A stretch of DNA of 64,000 nt from Methanosphaerula subterraneus (GCF_052055875.1 NZ_CP170508.1:1364001-1428000), one strand, 5' to 3'; shown: positions 33,281 to 43,293, counted from the stretch's first letter. The notes: generated by a model from the sequence alone, not told the origin. A program made the numbers and translations.

Positions 33281-34288
33281 GTGAAGGGGAGCGTCGACGG
33301 GACCTCGGTGAGGCTCGGGATGGATGGGCTTGTACTCTACGAGCAGAGCGGCTATGGAAGGCCTGAGAAGGACGGGTTGCGGTTGGCCCCACAGGAAGCG
33401 TTGTACCTGGCTTACCGGTCCAAGATCACCATTGAAGGCCATGATCTGGAGAGCCTGCTCTCATACTTCTCAGAACAGGAGTTGTTCTTCCGGAGTTTTA
33501 TCGTCTACCGGGACCTCCGGGAACGGGGCTATGTAGTCCAGACAGGCCCGCATGACTTCCGGGTCTTCCGACGGGGACAGCGGCCGGGCGTCGGCACCTC
33601 GCAGTACATGGTCAGGGTCCTCTCAGAGCGGGATCTGATCGACTTTGAGGTACTGATCAGCGAGGCTGCAGCCTCGATCAATATGCGGAAACAGCACGTG
33701 CTGGCCGTCGTCGACGATGAAGGGGAACTGACCTACTATGAGATCAAACTCCAGCCCCTGCAGGAGAACCAGCCCCAGCCCACCCTTGAACCGGTGGAGG
33801 GTCTTCTCACAGGCAGATCGGTGCTGATCCCGGGGGGGGCCGGCTCAGTGTTCGAAGCGGCCGGGTACGGGAAACGGTTCGACGATCAGCGGTTGATGCT
33901 CTCGCTGGTCGAGGCGGGTTACCTGCAGAAGAGAGGAATTCTGAATGTGCACCACCGAGAGCAGGTCCTCTCCGCCGACGAGTATACCAGCCTCTTCCAG
34001 GCGGACGATGCCGAGGCCACAGAGAAGGCTGCGGTCTATGACCAGGTCCGTGACCTCGGATATATCCCCCGGACCGGGTACAAGTTCGGCCACCACTTCC
34101 GGGTCTATGTCTGTGGAAAGTCCCACTCAGACCTGCTGATCCATGCCATCGCCAGGGGGACTGCACTGCCGATGAGCGTGATATCGCGTTCGGTCAGGCT
34201 CGCCCATAGTGTCAAAAAGAAGATGTTGTTTGGATGTGTACATACTACCGGAATTCAGTACATCGAATTCGGACGAATCAAGTTATGA
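33281..34288 (+). CDS. endA: tRNA-splicing endonuclease EndA (homodimeric type)
   Basis: The 335-residue enzyme removes introns from pre-tRNA at bulge-helix-bulge sites. Its length, about twice that of the 180-residue form, fits the two-domain alpha'2 type of some Euryarchaeota: an N-terminal structural repeat (about 1-165) and a C-terminal catalytic repeat. The catalytic region has YKFGHHFRVY (His) and SVRLAHSVKKKML (Lys). GTG 33281 was chosen from family alignment and the TATA spacing. The trpS ATG overlaps its stop. Neither intact tRNA beside it in the window has an intron. Confidence 0.9.
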   Translation: MKGSVDGTSVRLGMDGLVLYEQSGYGRPEKDGLRLAPQEALYLAYRSKITIEGHDLESLLSYFSEQELFFRSFIVYRDLRERGYVVQTGPHDFRVFRRGQRPGVGTSQYMVRVLSERDLIDFEVLISEAAASINMRKQHVLAVVDDEGELTYYEIKLQPLQENQPQPTLEPVEGLLTGRSVLIPGGAGSVFEAAGYGKRFDDQRLMLSLVEAGYLQKRGILNVHHREQVLSADEYTSLFQADDAEATEKAAVYDQVRDLGYIPRTGYKFGHHFRVYVCGKSHSDLLIHAIARGTALPMSVISRSVRLAHSVKKKMLFGCVHTTGIQYIEFGRIKL

Positions 34289-35553
34289 GCGTACCATCCA
34301 TGCAGCCATCCATCAACCCCTGGTCGAGCGGCCAGTCTATCGATACCAGAAAACTGTTTGAAGAGTTCGGGATCGAACCGATCGGTCCGGTCCTCCACGA
34401 CCTCCCGGAAGTCCCGGCCTTTATGCGTCGGGGTGTCGTGATCGGTCACCGTGATTACGGGCAGATCGCCACAGCGATCAGAGAGAGAAGACCGTTTCAC
34501 GTGCTGACCGGGTTCATGCCATCAGGCCATCCGCACCTCGGCCACCTGATGGTGATGAAGGAGGTGGTCTGGCACATTCAGCAGGGCGGCCAGGGAACGA
34601 TCACGATCGCAGACTGCGAAGCCCACGCCGTCCGGGGGCTCTCCTGGGAGGACTGCAACCGGTACGGGCGCGAATACCTGCAATGCCTCTATGCGCTCGG
34701 GTTTGAGGGGCGGACCTACTTCCAGTCACGAAACGAGGTGCTCAAGAACCTGGCTTTTGAAGCGGCCACCCGGGTGAACTTCTCGGATCTCTCAGCGATC
34801 TACGGCTTCGGGTCCGAGACCGCCCTGGCCCACGCCATGAGCGTGATCAACCAAGTCGCCGACATCCTCGATCCCCAGGTCGAAGGGGCGCCGGCCCCGA
34901 CCGTGGTCCCGGTCGGGATCGATCAGGATCCGCATATCAGACTGACACGGGATGTGGCCCGCAAACTGAGGTTCTTCACCGTCGAAGACCGGGGCGATCA
35001 TGTCAGCGTCAGGTCCAAGAACGCCCCGACCGCCGCCCTGGAGGCCGTGCACCGGGCGTACAAAGGGTCCAAAAAGTATGAGGGGCATGTCGATATCAGA
35101 GGAGTTCCGCTCGCAGAGGTGAAAGAAAGGGCCCGGATCGTGGAGATCGAACACGGCGGTTTCGGGTTCTTCACCCCGTCGGCAACCTATCACCAGTTCA
35201 TGCCCGGACTGCAGGGGGGGAAGATGTCCTCATCGGTCCCTGAGAGCCTCTTTGGATTCCATGAACCGGAAGCGGCGGTGAAGAAGAAGGTGATGGGGGC
35301 GCTGACTGGAGGACGGTCCACCCTCGAGGAGCAGAAGGCGATGGGTGGAGAGGCAGACCGCTGCCCGATCTATCTCCTCAACCTCTTCCACCTGATCGAG
35401 GATGACAGAGAACTGCAGGAGTTGAGGGACCGTTGCTGCGGGGGGGAACTGACCTGCGGGGCATGCAAGAAGGAGACCTTCGCGAGAGTCAGCGAATTCT
35501 TGAAGGACTTTTCAGAACGGATGGATGCGGTCGAGCATCTGGTAGAGGTATAA
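34285..35553 (+). CDS. trpS: Tryptophanyl-tRNA synthetase
   Basis: The 422-residue class I synthetase charges tRNA-Trp. It shows the HIGH-type motif PSGHPHLGHL and the KMSKS-type motif GGKMSSSVP. VPVGIDQDPHIRLTRDVA marks the archaeal/eukaryal type. ATG 34285 overlaps the endA TGA (34286-34288), indicating coupling. pheS begins 2 bases after its stop, so endA-trpS-pheS-pheT is likely one operon of tRNA genes. Confidence 0.95.
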   Translation: MSVPSMQPSINPWSSGQSIDTRKLFEEFGIEPIGPVLHDLPEVPAFMRRGVVIGHRDYGQIATAIRERRPFHVLTGFMPSGHPHLGHLMVMKEVVWHIQQGGQGTITIADCEAHAVRGLSWEDCNRYGREYLQCLYALGFEGRTYFQSRNEVLKNLAFEAATRVNFSDLSAIYGFGSETALAHAMSVINQVADILDPQVEGAPAPTVVPVGIDQDPHIRLTRDVARKLRFFTVEDRGDHVSVRSKNAPTAALEAVHRAYKGSKKYEGHVDIRGVPLAEVKERARIVEIEHGGFGFFTPSATYHQFMPGLQGGKMSSSVPESLFGFHEPEAAVKKKVMGALTGGRSTLEEQKAMGGEADRCPIYLLNLFHLIEDDRELQELRDRCCGGELTCGACKKETFARVSEFLKDFSERMDAVEHLVEV

Positions 35554-35555
35554 CC

Positions 35556-37040
35556 ATGGAGAGAGAACCATCAGCAGAGAAGAGAGGGCCGGCAGGGGTC
35601 ACCCAGAACGAGAAGAGGCTCTTAGCCGTGCTGGCCGGTCACCAGGACAGGACCGCCGAATCGGTAGCCGAAGAGATGCAGACCGCGACCGACGCGGTGA
35701 TCCAGTGGGCCCACCTCGCAGAGGAGAACGGGTTCGCCACGATGACCAGGACGATCACCCACACCTACGCACTGAACGAAGAGGGGGAGGTCTATGCCAG
35801 TTCAGGCCTGCCAGAACGGCAGTTGCTGAACAGTTTCGAAGGTTCGATCGATATGGCGACCCTCAAACAGCACCCGCTCTCAAAGATCGGGATCGGCTGG
35901 ATGCGGAAGAAGGGCTGGGTCACCATCCGGGACGGGGTGATCAGCAGGGCCGGGGACGCACCCGAAGGGGTCGACGAGCTGGCACTGAAAGGGCCGCTGA
36001 CCGAAGGAGAGGGACTGAACGACCTGATCCGGCGCGGGCTGGTGGTCGACCAGGAGAATGCCGTCACGACGATGAGGCTGACCCCTGCAGGCGAGGCACT
36101 GGTCAGCGATGGGCTCGATCTCCGGGAGGAGACCGGGCAGATCACCCACGAGCACCTGCTGACCGGGGAGTGGGAGCACCTGAACCTGCGGCGGTACCGG
36201 ATCGACCGGCTTCCGCGGCGGGCCGTCCCGGGGAAGGCCCACCCCTACCAGCGCCTGATCAACGAGATGCGCCAGATCCTGCTGGAGATGGGGTTCACCG
36301 AGATCAGCGGGGAACTGGTCCAGAGCGCCTTCTGGAACTTCGACGCACTCTTCCAGCCGCAGGACCATCCGGCCAGGGAGATGCAGGACACCTTCTACCT
36401 CGCCGAGCAGACGACCCTGCCCGAGGGGTACGAACGGGTGAAGGCGATGCACGAGCATGGCGGCGACACCACCTCCAGCGGCTGGGGCGGCGTATGGTCG
36501 GGCAAAAAGGCGGAGCAGTGCGTCCTCAGGACGCATACCACCGGCCTCTCGATCCAGTACCTGGCCACCCATCAGGAACCGCCGGTCAGGGCCTTCTGCA
36601 TCAGCAGGGTCTACCGGCGCGAGGCGATCGACCCGACGCACACCCCCGAGTTCGAACAGCTCGAAGGGATCGTGATGGACAAAGAGGTCACCTTCTCGCA
36701 CCTGCTCGGCTTCCTCAAGGAGTTCTACCTGAAGATGGGCTTCGCCGATGTGAGGTTCAGGCCGGCGTACTTCCCGTACACCGAGCCGAGCGTCGAGCCC
36801 GAGGTCTATGTCGACGGCCTCGGCTGGGTGGAGATCGGCGGAGCCGGGATCTTCCGGCAGGAGGTGACCGAGCCCTGGGGCGTGAAGACACCGGTGCTCG
36901 CATGGGGGCTCGGCGTCTCCCGGGTTGCGATGCTGAAACTGGGGCTCAAAGATCTCCGGATGCTCTACCGAAGCGACATCGACTGGATCCGGGACGCCCC
37001 GATCCTCTCTGCGGACGCCGTATCGTCCACGAGGCGGTGA
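35556..37040 (+). CDS. pheS: Phenylalanyl-tRNA synthetase alpha subunit
   Basis: The 494-residue class II subunit contains N-terminal winged-helix domains (about 1-160) that bind tRNA, and a catalytic domain with RVYRREAIDPTHTPEFEQLEG (motif 2) and WGLGVSRVAMLKLG (motif 3). Together with PheT it forms the alpha2-beta2 enzyme. The frame is open upstream to 35433, but ATG 35556, just after the trpS stop, is the natural start. pheT begins 4 bases after its stop. Confidence 0.95.
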   Translation: MEREPSAEKRGPAGVTQNEKRLLAVLAGHQDRTAESVAEEMQTATDAVIQWAHLAEENGFATMTRTITHTYALNEEGEVYASSGLPERQLLNSFEGSIDMATLKQHPLSKIGIGWMRKKGWVTIRDGVISRAGDAPEGVDELALKGPLTEGEGLNDLIRRGLVVDQENAVTTMRLTPAGEALVSDGLDLREETGQITHEHLLTGEWEHLNLRRYRIDRLPRRAVPGKAHPYQRLINEMRQILLEMGFTEISGELVQSAFWNFDALFQPQDHPAREMQDTFYLAEQTTLPEGYERVKAMHEHGGDTTSSGWGGVWSGKKAEQCVLRTHTTGLSIQYLATHQEPPVRAFCISRVYRREAIDPTHTPEFEQLEGIVMDKEVTFSHLLGFLKEFYLKMGFADVRFRPAYFPYTEPSVEPEVYVDGLGWVEIGGAGIFRQEVTEPWGVKTPVLAWGLGVSRVAMLKLGLKDLRMLYRSDIDWIRDAPILSADAVSSTRR

Positions 37041-37044
37041 CCAG

Positions 37045-38685
37045 ATGACGATTATCACCCTACCCTACACCTACCTGACAGCCCTCGTCGGCACGGACAA
37101 GGAGACGATCCTTGACCGGCTGCCGATGATAGGTTCAGATATCGAACGGATCGAGGACGACCACGCAGACGTCGAGTTCTTCCCGGACCGACCGGACCTC
37201 TTCTCCACAGAAGGGGTCGCCAGGGCGATGAGAGGATTCCTCGGGATCGAGACCGGACCGGTCACCTACGAGGTGAAGCCCTCCGGCGTCTCGTTCACCA
37301 TCGACCCGGCCCTCAAAGAGATCAGGCCGTTCCTCGGTTCGGCGGTTATCAGAGGGCTCTCCCTCTCGGAGGAGGCGATCCAGAGCCTGATGGGGCTGCA
37401 GGAGGCGCTTCACTGGGCCGTCGGACGCGGCAGAAAGAAAGTGGCGATCGGGCTGCACGACTTGGACAGGATCACCCCGCCGTTCAGGTACTGCGCCGCA
37501 GAGAAGAGCCGGACCTTTGTGCCCCTCGACTTCACAGAACCGATGACGATGGAGCAGATGCTCGACGAGCACCCCAAGGGGAGGGCCTTTGCCCACCTGG
37601 TCAGAGACCATCCGCTCTATCCGCTGATCGTCGACGCAGAGAACCGGGTCTGTTCGTTCCCGCCGATCATCAACGGAGACCTCACGAGGGTTACCACGGA
37701 GACGAAGAACATCCTGCTCGACACCACCGGTACCGACAGAAAGGCCGTCGATGTGGCCGTGAAGATCGTCTGTGCCGCCCTCGTCGAGGCCGGCGGAACG
37801 ATCGAGAGCGTGACGATCGACGGGGTGGAGTCTCCGGATCTTACACCCACTATCAGGACCGTCTCAGTGGAGGAGGGGAACAGGCTGCTCGGCCTCTCCC
37901 TGACCGCCCCGGATACGGCCGCCCTGCTCGAGAAGATGCGCTTTGGGGCGACGCCTGAGGGGGCAGACCGGGTCAGGGTCGAGGTCCCCTGCTACCGGGC
38001 TGACATCATGCACGACTGGGACATCTTTGAGGATGTCGCGATCGGGTACGGGTACGAAAACTTCGATGCAACTCTGCCGGAGACGTCGACGATCGGGGAG
38101 CAGAGCCAGGTCTCGGTGATCGGCGGCGCCGTCCGGGAGATCATGACCGGGCTCGGGTATCACGAGGTGATGCCGTTCACCCTGACCAGCGAGACGGTGA
38201 CCTTCGATCTGATGCAGCGCGAGCGATCGCCGGCGGCCCTCCACCTGCTCCACCCGATCACCGAGGACCAGACAATCGTCAGGACAGACCTGCTGCCGCT
38301 GCTCCTCGAACTGCTCCAGATGAACCGGTACCGGGAGCTGCCGCAGAAGGTCTTCTGCACCGGCGATGTCGTCGAGGGGATCAGCACCCACCAGAAGGCG
38401 GCGGCAGTCTCCTGTCATGGAGCCGCTGATTTCAGCGAGGCCTACGCGGTCGCAGACGCCCTCTGCAGGGATCTCGGACTCCCCTACACCACGGCAGAGT
38501 CAACAGACCCGGCCTTCATCGATGGAAGAAGAGGGGAGATCATTGTCGACGGAAACCCAGTCGGGGTCTTTGGTGAGATCAGCCCGAGGGTGATCCTCGG
38601 GTTCGAACTCGATCACCCGATCGCAGCCGTCGAACTGGACCTCAGAGCCGTACGGGCACACCGCGACCGGCGAGATAGGTCTTGA
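37045..38685 (+). CDS. pheT: Phenylalanyl-tRNA synthetase beta subunit
   Basis: The 546-residue protein is the archaeal/eukaryal short beta subunit, without the anticodon-binding domain of the bacterial form. It shows the B3/B4 editing region (for example WAVGRGRKKVAIGLHDLD and YPLIVDAENRVCSFPPIING) and a catalytic-like B6/B7 fold (KVFCTGDVVEG, GVFGEISPRVILGFELDHPIAAVELD). The last 44 bases overlap the convergent hisF 3' end. Confidence 0.95.
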   Translation: MTIITLPYTYLTALVGTDKETILDRLPMIGSDIERIEDDHADVEFFPDRPDLFSTEGVARAMRGFLGIETGPVTYEVKPSGVSFTIDPALKEIRPFLGSAVIRGLSLSEEAIQSLMGLQEALHWAVGRGRKKVAIGLHDLDRITPPFRYCAAEKSRTFVPLDFTEPMTMEQMLDEHPKGRAFAHLVRDHPLYPLIVDAENRVCSFPPIINGDLTRVTTETKNILLDTTGTDRKAVDVAVKIVCAALVEAGGTIESVTIDGVESPDLTPTIRTVSVEEGNRLLGLSLTAPDTAALLEKMRFGATPEGADRVRVEVPCYRADIMHDWDIFEDVAIGYGYENFDATLPETSTIGEQSQVSVIGGAVREIMTGLGYHEVMPFTLTSETVTFDLMQRERSPAALHLLHPITEDQTIVRTDLLPLLLELLQMNRYRELPQKVFCTGDVVEGISTHQKAAAVSCHGAADFSEAYAVADALCRDLGLPYTTAESTDPAFIDGRRGEIIVDGNPVGVFGEISPRVILGFELDHPIAAVELDLRAVRAHRDRRDRS

Positions 38686-39448
38686 CGTCCCGGACCGTGA
38701 ACTCACCATAGTGAAAGACACTGGCCGCCAGGCAGGCGTCGGCCTTGCCTGCGGTCACCCCATCATAAAAGTCTGCGAGGGTTCCGACCCCGCCGCTGGC
38801 GATGACCGGTATCGAGACCGCGTCGGAGACGGCGGCCGTGATGGCCAGGTCAAATCCGTTTTTGGTGCCGTCGGTCTCCATGCTGGTCAGCAGGATCTCG
38901 CCGGCGCCCCGCTCTTCTGCCTCCTTTACCCACCTGACCGCATCGATCCCGGTCGGGGTCGAACCGCCGTAGATCACCACTTCATACCAGCAGGTCGTGC
39001 CGTCCGGGAGATGAATCACCGTCGCCTCGGGGTTCTCTGCGGCGGACCGCCTGACGTCCACCGCGACGACGATGCACTGGTTGCCGAACCGGATGGCCCC
39101 TTCGCTGATCAGAGAGGGATCTTTGATCGCACTGGTGTTGATGCTGACCTTATCGGCGCCGGCCCGAAGGAGCTGATGGATGTCATCGATCGTCCGGATC
39201 CCGCCGCCGACCGTCAGCGGAAGGAAGAGCTGGTCCGCGGCCCGGCTGATCACCGAGAGGATCGCACCCCGCTGCTCCTTCGAGGCGGTGATGTCCAGAA
39301 AGACCACCTCGTCGGCCCCCTGTTCGTTGTAACGTTCGGCCAGCTCCACCGGGTCGCCAGCGTCCCGGAGATCGACAAAGTGTGTCCCTTTCACCACTCT
39401 CCCGTCCTTGAGGTCGAGGCAGGGGATGATCCGTTTGGTCAGAACCAT
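38642..39448 (-). CDS. hisF: Imidazole glycerol phosphate synthase cyclase subunit HisF
   Basis: The 268-residue TIM-barrel enzyme uses ammonia from HisH to form imidazole glycerol phosphate in histidine synthesis. The N-terminal LTKRIIPCLDLKDGRVVKG, the phosphate site LTVGGGIRTIDD and the second phosphate site VIASGGVGTLADF are present; the acidic catalytic pair are the Asp in IPCLD and the later Asp in LTSMETDGTKNGFD. ATG 39448 was chosen over 39472 by family start. It overlaps pheT by 44 bases. Other his genes are not in the window. Confidence 0.95.
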   Translation of the reverse strand: MVLTKRIIPCLDLKDGRVVKGTHFVDLRDAGDPVELAERYNEQGADEVVFLDITASKEQRGAILSVISRAADQLFLPLTVGGGIRTIDDIHQLLRAGADKVSINTSAIKDPSLISEGAIRFGNQCIVVAVDVRRSAAENPEATVIHLPDGTTCWYEVVIYGGSTPTGIDAVRWVKEAEERGAGEILLTSMETDGTKNGFDLAITAAVSDAVSIPVIASGGVGTLADFYDGVTAGKADACLAASVFHYGEFTVRDVKTYLAGRGVPVRL

Positions 39449-39582
39449 ATATACAGATGAGAGGGGAGCCATATCAGAGTTATGGATTAAGTAATTATAC
39501 GGCCAACCTATCAGGAGATGACCACGTCCGCTGCAGGACCAGAGATGGCCTTTCGGCAGCAGATTCGGGTCGGGATATCAGC

Positions 39583-40815
39583 ATGGAGAAGGATTCAGGG
39601 ACTTTGAAGATCGAATGGGCCGGGCAGTTCATGCCGGTCCTCTCGCGCATCAGGGAACAGTTTGAGAAGGAGCAGCCCTTTAACGGGGTCACCATCGGGA
39701 TGGCCCTGCATGTCGAGGCCAAGACCGCCAACCTGGTCATGACCCTGGCCGCGGGCGGTGCAGAGGTCTATATCACCGGCTGCAACCCGCTCAGCACCCA
39801 GGACGATGTCGCCGAGGCGCTGAACAGGGTGCCGCATGTCCACTGCTTTGCAAAGCGGGGATGCACGGTCGAGGAGTATTACGCAGCGATCGATCAGGTC
39901 CTTGACGCGAAGCCGTCGGTCACCATCGACGATGGGATGGACCTGATCCACTACCTCCATACCAAGCGGAGAGAACTGCTCAGCACGGTGATCGGCGGAT
40001 GCGAGGAGACGACGACCGGGATCCACCGGCTGCGTGCGATGGCTGCAGAGGGAAAACTGGAGTTCCCGGTGGTCGCGGTCAACGACACTCCGATGAAGCA
40101 CCACTTCGACAATGTCCACGGAACCGGCGAGAGTGTCCTCTCGTCCGTGATGATCACCACCAATGTGCTGATCGCCGGCAAGTACCTGGTCGTGGCAGGC
40201 TACGGGTTCTGCGGACGCGGGCTTGCACGCAAGGCGCACGGTCTCGGTGCGAAGGTGATCGTCACCGAGGTGGACCCGAGGAAGGCGCTTGAAGCGCATA
40301 TGGACGGGTTTTTGGTGATGTCAATGGAGGAGGCCGCACGCCTCGGCGACATCTTCGTCACGACTTCAGGGAACTCGCATGTGATCAACAGCCGCCACTT
40401 TGGCCTGATGAAGGACGGAGCGATCCTCTCCAACGCCGGCCATTTCAATGTGGAGATCGACATCGACTGGCTCGAGTCGCATGCAGCAGGGAAGGAGAGC
40501 CGCGACGGGATCAACACCTACCTGCTGGCCGGAAAGCGGGTGCATGTCCTTGCTGAAGGCAGGCTCGTGAACCTTGCGACACCGAAAGGGATGGGTCATC
40601 CGGCCGAAGTGATGGACCTCTCGTTCGCCCTTCAGGCCCTCTGTGCACAATATATCACCGAGCACGGCAGAGAACTCGCCGGCGGAGTCTACGAGGTGCC
40701 GGAGGCGATCGATGTACAGGTCGCCGACCTGAAACTGGCCTCACTCGGGATAACAATCGATACGCTCAGCGACGAGCAGAAGACCTATCTCTCGAGCTGG
40801 GACGCCGGCACCTGA
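39583..40815 (+). CDS. ahcY: S-adenosylhomocysteine/S-inosylhomocysteine hydrolase
   Basis: The 410-residue enzyme belongs to the NAD-dependent SAHH family, with GCNPLSTQDDVAEAL, the NAD-binding Rossmann loop VVAGYGFCGRGLARKAHGLGA, and NAGHFNVEIDIDWL. In several methanogens the homologue prefers S-inosylhomocysteine, after deamination of SAH by DadD, so product detoxification may run through inosine. The frame is open upstream to 39457; ATG 39583 gives the usual length. The C-terminal Lys-Tyr residues of bacterial SAHH are absent, as in other archaea. Confidence 0.92.
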   Translation: MEKDSGTLKIEWAGQFMPVLSRIREQFEKEQPFNGVTIGMALHVEAKTANLVMTLAAGGAEVYITGCNPLSTQDDVAEALNRVPHVHCFAKRGCTVEEYYAAIDQVLDAKPSVTIDDGMDLIHYLHTKRRELLSTVIGGCEETTTGIHRLRAMAAEGKLEFPVVAVNDTPMKHHFDNVHGTGESVLSSVMITTNVLIAGKYLVVAGYGFCGRGLARKAHGLGAKVIVTEVDPRKALEAHMDGFLVMSMEEAARLGDIFVTTSGNSHVINSRHFGLMKDGAILSNAGHFNVEIDIDWLESHAAGKESRDGINTYLLAGKRVHVLAEGRLVNLATPKGMGHPAEVMDLSFALQALCAQYITEHGRELAGGVYEVPEAIDVQVADLKLASLGITIDTLSDEQKTYLSSWDAGT

Positions 40816-40913
40816 TCCGGAGATCCCCGGTAACCGGGGAATCACATACCTTTTTTAAACCGGCACATTTCTAAAGATCAGCGGAACAGTAGAGTACATT
40901 TCGGGTGATCTGC

Positions 40914-42344
40914 ATGAAGATGGTGATCAATGGAGAATGGGTCGGCTCGCTCTCAGACAGGACCTATACCGTAAAGAATCCAGCGAACGGCGAAGCGGTC
41001 GGTCCGGTCCCGCTCGGTGTTCGGGATGATGTGAAGCGGGCGGCCGATGCCGCAGAGGAGGCGCTCTCCCGCTGGAGCGGCACCTCCTCCCATCATCGCG
41101 GGCAGATCCTCGCCAGGGCTGCGGCCAGGATCCGGGAGCAGGCCGAGGAGATCGCGATCATCCTGACCGCCGAGCAGGGGAAGCCGCAGCGTGAGGCGAT
41201 CGATGAGGTCCGGGGTTCTGCCCGGGTCTTTGAGTATTATGCCGGCCTCTCGTCCAATCCTCTGGCCACCATTCAACGCCTCGAGGACGGGTCAGAGGCG
41301 ACGGTGCTGCGGGAGCCTATTGGTGTCTGCGGGGCGATCCTGCCCTGGAACATGCCGGCGCTGCTGATGGCCTGGAAGGTCGGGCCTGCACTGCTGACCG
41401 GGAACACGGTCGTGCTCAAGCCGGCCACAGCGACCCCGCTGACCCCCCTGATGATGGCTGCGGCCCTGCACGATGCCGGGCTCCCCAACGGCGTCCTGAA
41501 TGTGGTGACCGGTTCAGGCGACGAGGTGGGGGAGGAGATCGTCCGTTCAAAGCAGATCAGGAAGGTCTCGTTCACCGGTTCGACCCAGACCGGCAAGCGG
41601 ATCATGACGCTGGCGGCCCATGACCTCAAAAGGCTGACCCTCGAACTCGGGGGGAGCGATCCGATGATCATCTGCGGGGACGCCGATATCCCAAAGGCAG
41701 TCGCCGGGGCGGTCGCCGGCAGGTTCTACAATGCCGGACAGATCTGCACCGCGGTGAAACGGCTCTATGTCGTCGACGCGGTCGCAGACCAGGTGATCGA
41801 GCAGATCACAGAGAAGGTCGGCCAGATCACCGTCGGTGACGGGATGAAACCCGAGGTGAAGATGGGGCCGCTCTCCAGTATGCAGGGGCGGGAGTCGATC
41901 CGCTCGGTCGTCAGGCAGGTAGTGGACCGGGAGGAAGGTCGGGTGATCGCCGGCGGGGAGCTGCCACAGGGGGACGAGTACCTGCGGGGGAACTTCTATA
42001 CCCCGACCCTGGTGACCGATGTCGCCCCGGACTCGGTACTGCTTCGGGAGGAGATCTTTGGGCCGGTGCTCCCGATCGTCCGGGTGAAGGATCTGAACGA
42101 GGCGATTACTGCCGCCAACAGCACACGGTATGGGCTGGGGGCCTCGGTCTGGACCAGCGACCCAAAGACGATCAGGGTGGCGGTCGGCGGGCTGAAGGCA
42201 GGAATCGTCTGGGTGAACCAGCATCTGAAGATCCCGCCGGAGGTGCCTTTCGGGGGTGTGAAGGAGAGCGGGGTCGGCCGGGAGAACGGGATGCAGTCAC
42301 TCGACGCCTACACCGAGGCGAAGACGGTCCTGGTCAGACTCTGA
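40914..42344 (+). CDS. NAD(P)-dependent aldehyde dehydrogenase
   Basis: The 476-residue enzyme has the ALDH marks: LPWNMPALLMAWKVGPALL (cofactor site), the catalytic Glu in LELGGSDPMI and the catalytic Cys in YNAGQICTAVKRLY, with the C-terminal NQHLKIPPEVPFGGVKESG. It oxidises an aldehyde to its acid. Lactaldehyde for F420 synthesis or general aldehyde detoxification is possible; sequence does not say. A GGTGAT at 40904-40909 supports ATG 40914 over 40905. Confidence 0.87.
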   Translation: MKMVINGEWVGSLSDRTYTVKNPANGEAVGPVPLGVRDDVKRAADAAEEALSRWSGTSSHHRGQILARAAARIREQAEEIAIILTAEQGKPQREAIDEVRGSARVFEYYAGLSSNPLATIQRLEDGSEATVLREPIGVCGAILPWNMPALLMAWKVGPALLTGNTVVLKPATATPLTPLMMAAALHDAGLPNGVLNVVTGSGDEVGEEIVRSKQIRKVSFTGSTQTGKRIMTLAAHDLKRLTLELGGSDPMIICGDADIPKAVAGAVAGRFYNAGQICTAVKRLYVVDAVADQVIEQITEKVGQITVGDGMKPEVKMGPLSSMQGRESIRSVVRQVVDREEGRVIAGGELPQGDEYLRGNFYTPTLVTDVAPDSVLLREEIFGPVLPIVRVKDLNEAITAANSTRYGLGASVWTSDPKTIRVAVGGLKAGIVWVNQHLKIPPEVPFGGVKESGVGRENGMQSLDAYTEAKTVLVRL

Positions 42345-42704
42345 CCAGCTCAGACACCTCCCCTCGGTTCAGAATTCCTCATTTTATTGATCACCTCTTG
42401 GAGATCTCTGGATCATCTTGGAACTGTTGCGAGGATCTAGGGCGAGTTAGGAGTCAGAGATATTCCTCAAGAAGCCTTCATAAATTGGAGCGCTGGGATT
42501 GATAATGACGTTCTCTCTACATTCATAGCCTGCCGGAGTTTCGGGTCAGGAGGGCTCTCAAAGAGCGGAACGAAACCGTCTCGAACCCAGAGAAAAAACG
42601 ACACAAAAGGCAACCCTCAAGAGACTCTTTTTTCTCTTTCAGCACCCATAAAAGAGGTGGAAAAAACCTTGAATTGAGGAGAGGACAAAACCCCTCAGAT
42701 CAGC
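42345..42704. other. Gene-free stretch between the aldehyde dehydrogenase and the secreted protein
   Basis: I see no gene in these 360 bases. There are runs of A (for example at 42591-42597 and 42660-42666) that read as T-runs on the minus strand and may terminate the secreted-protein gene. No tRNA, repeat array or clear coding frame is present. Confidence 0.5.
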
Positions 42705-43208
42705 TCAGACGACCGGAACCGTATGGGAGTACGACGGTATCACCGGCTGATCAGCAGCGGTCTCGACAAATCCATCAGGGAACCGAGTCGTTGTGATCGA
42801 TGGAGAGATATCGGGATAGATAAACCCTGCAAACCAGGTGTTCTGCAGATATGCATCTGCCCTTGCGAAATCAAGTCTGGGGGTTGCATAACTGATGCCC
42901 TGCCCCTCTACACTGGTCTCAGCATAGGTGTCCAAGTTTACCACTGCCTGATCGACTGAGACTGAACGGACCTCAACACCTCTCGAACTGAAAGCGGAGA
43001 GTGCAGCAGCAAGTTCAGTGGACGGTTCAATAAGATGGAGATAGACAGCTGTCATCTCAAGAGGCGTCAGGTGATAACCGAGAGTAACCACGGCTCCACC
43101 AGACTGACCCACGGATATATCGAGTGATGTCGTCTCAAAAGCGGCGGCCGGCGATACGACCAGCACCATCGCAGTAAGAGCGATCATCACCATCAAGCTC
43201 GTCTTCAT
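42705..43208 (-). CDS. Secreted protein with signal peptide, family unknown
   Basis: The 167-residue protein starts MKTSLMVMIALTAMVLVVSP and has a classical signal peptide with probable cleavage after AAA in SPAAAFETT. The mature part is beta-rich (SLDISVGQSGGAVVTLGYHL) and has no cysteine, so disulfides are not used. No membrane anchor or family is seen. ATG 43208 is preferred to 43259 because it places the signal peptide at the N-terminus. It is divergent from the 43294 gene. Confidence 0.65.
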   Translation of the reverse strand: MKTSLMVMIALTAMVLVVSPAAAFETTSLDISVGQSGGAVVTLGYHLTPLEMTAVYLHLIEPSTELAAALSAFSSRGVEVRSVSVDQAVVNLDTYAETSVEGQGISYATPRLDFARADAYLQNTWFAGFIYPDISPSITTTRFPDGFVETAADQPVIPSYSHTVPVV

Positions 43209-43293
43209 GGGTATCACCATTATTTGGGGAAGGAGATATGATAAAGGTTCCCGGCTCACCTGATCAAAAAGGATTAGTGGATGAGAAGAGAGT

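Noticed and set aside
35705..37048. A 447-codon open frame in another frame of the plus strand
   Set aside because: It lies wholly over pheS and has low-complexity Arg/Gly/Pro composition.
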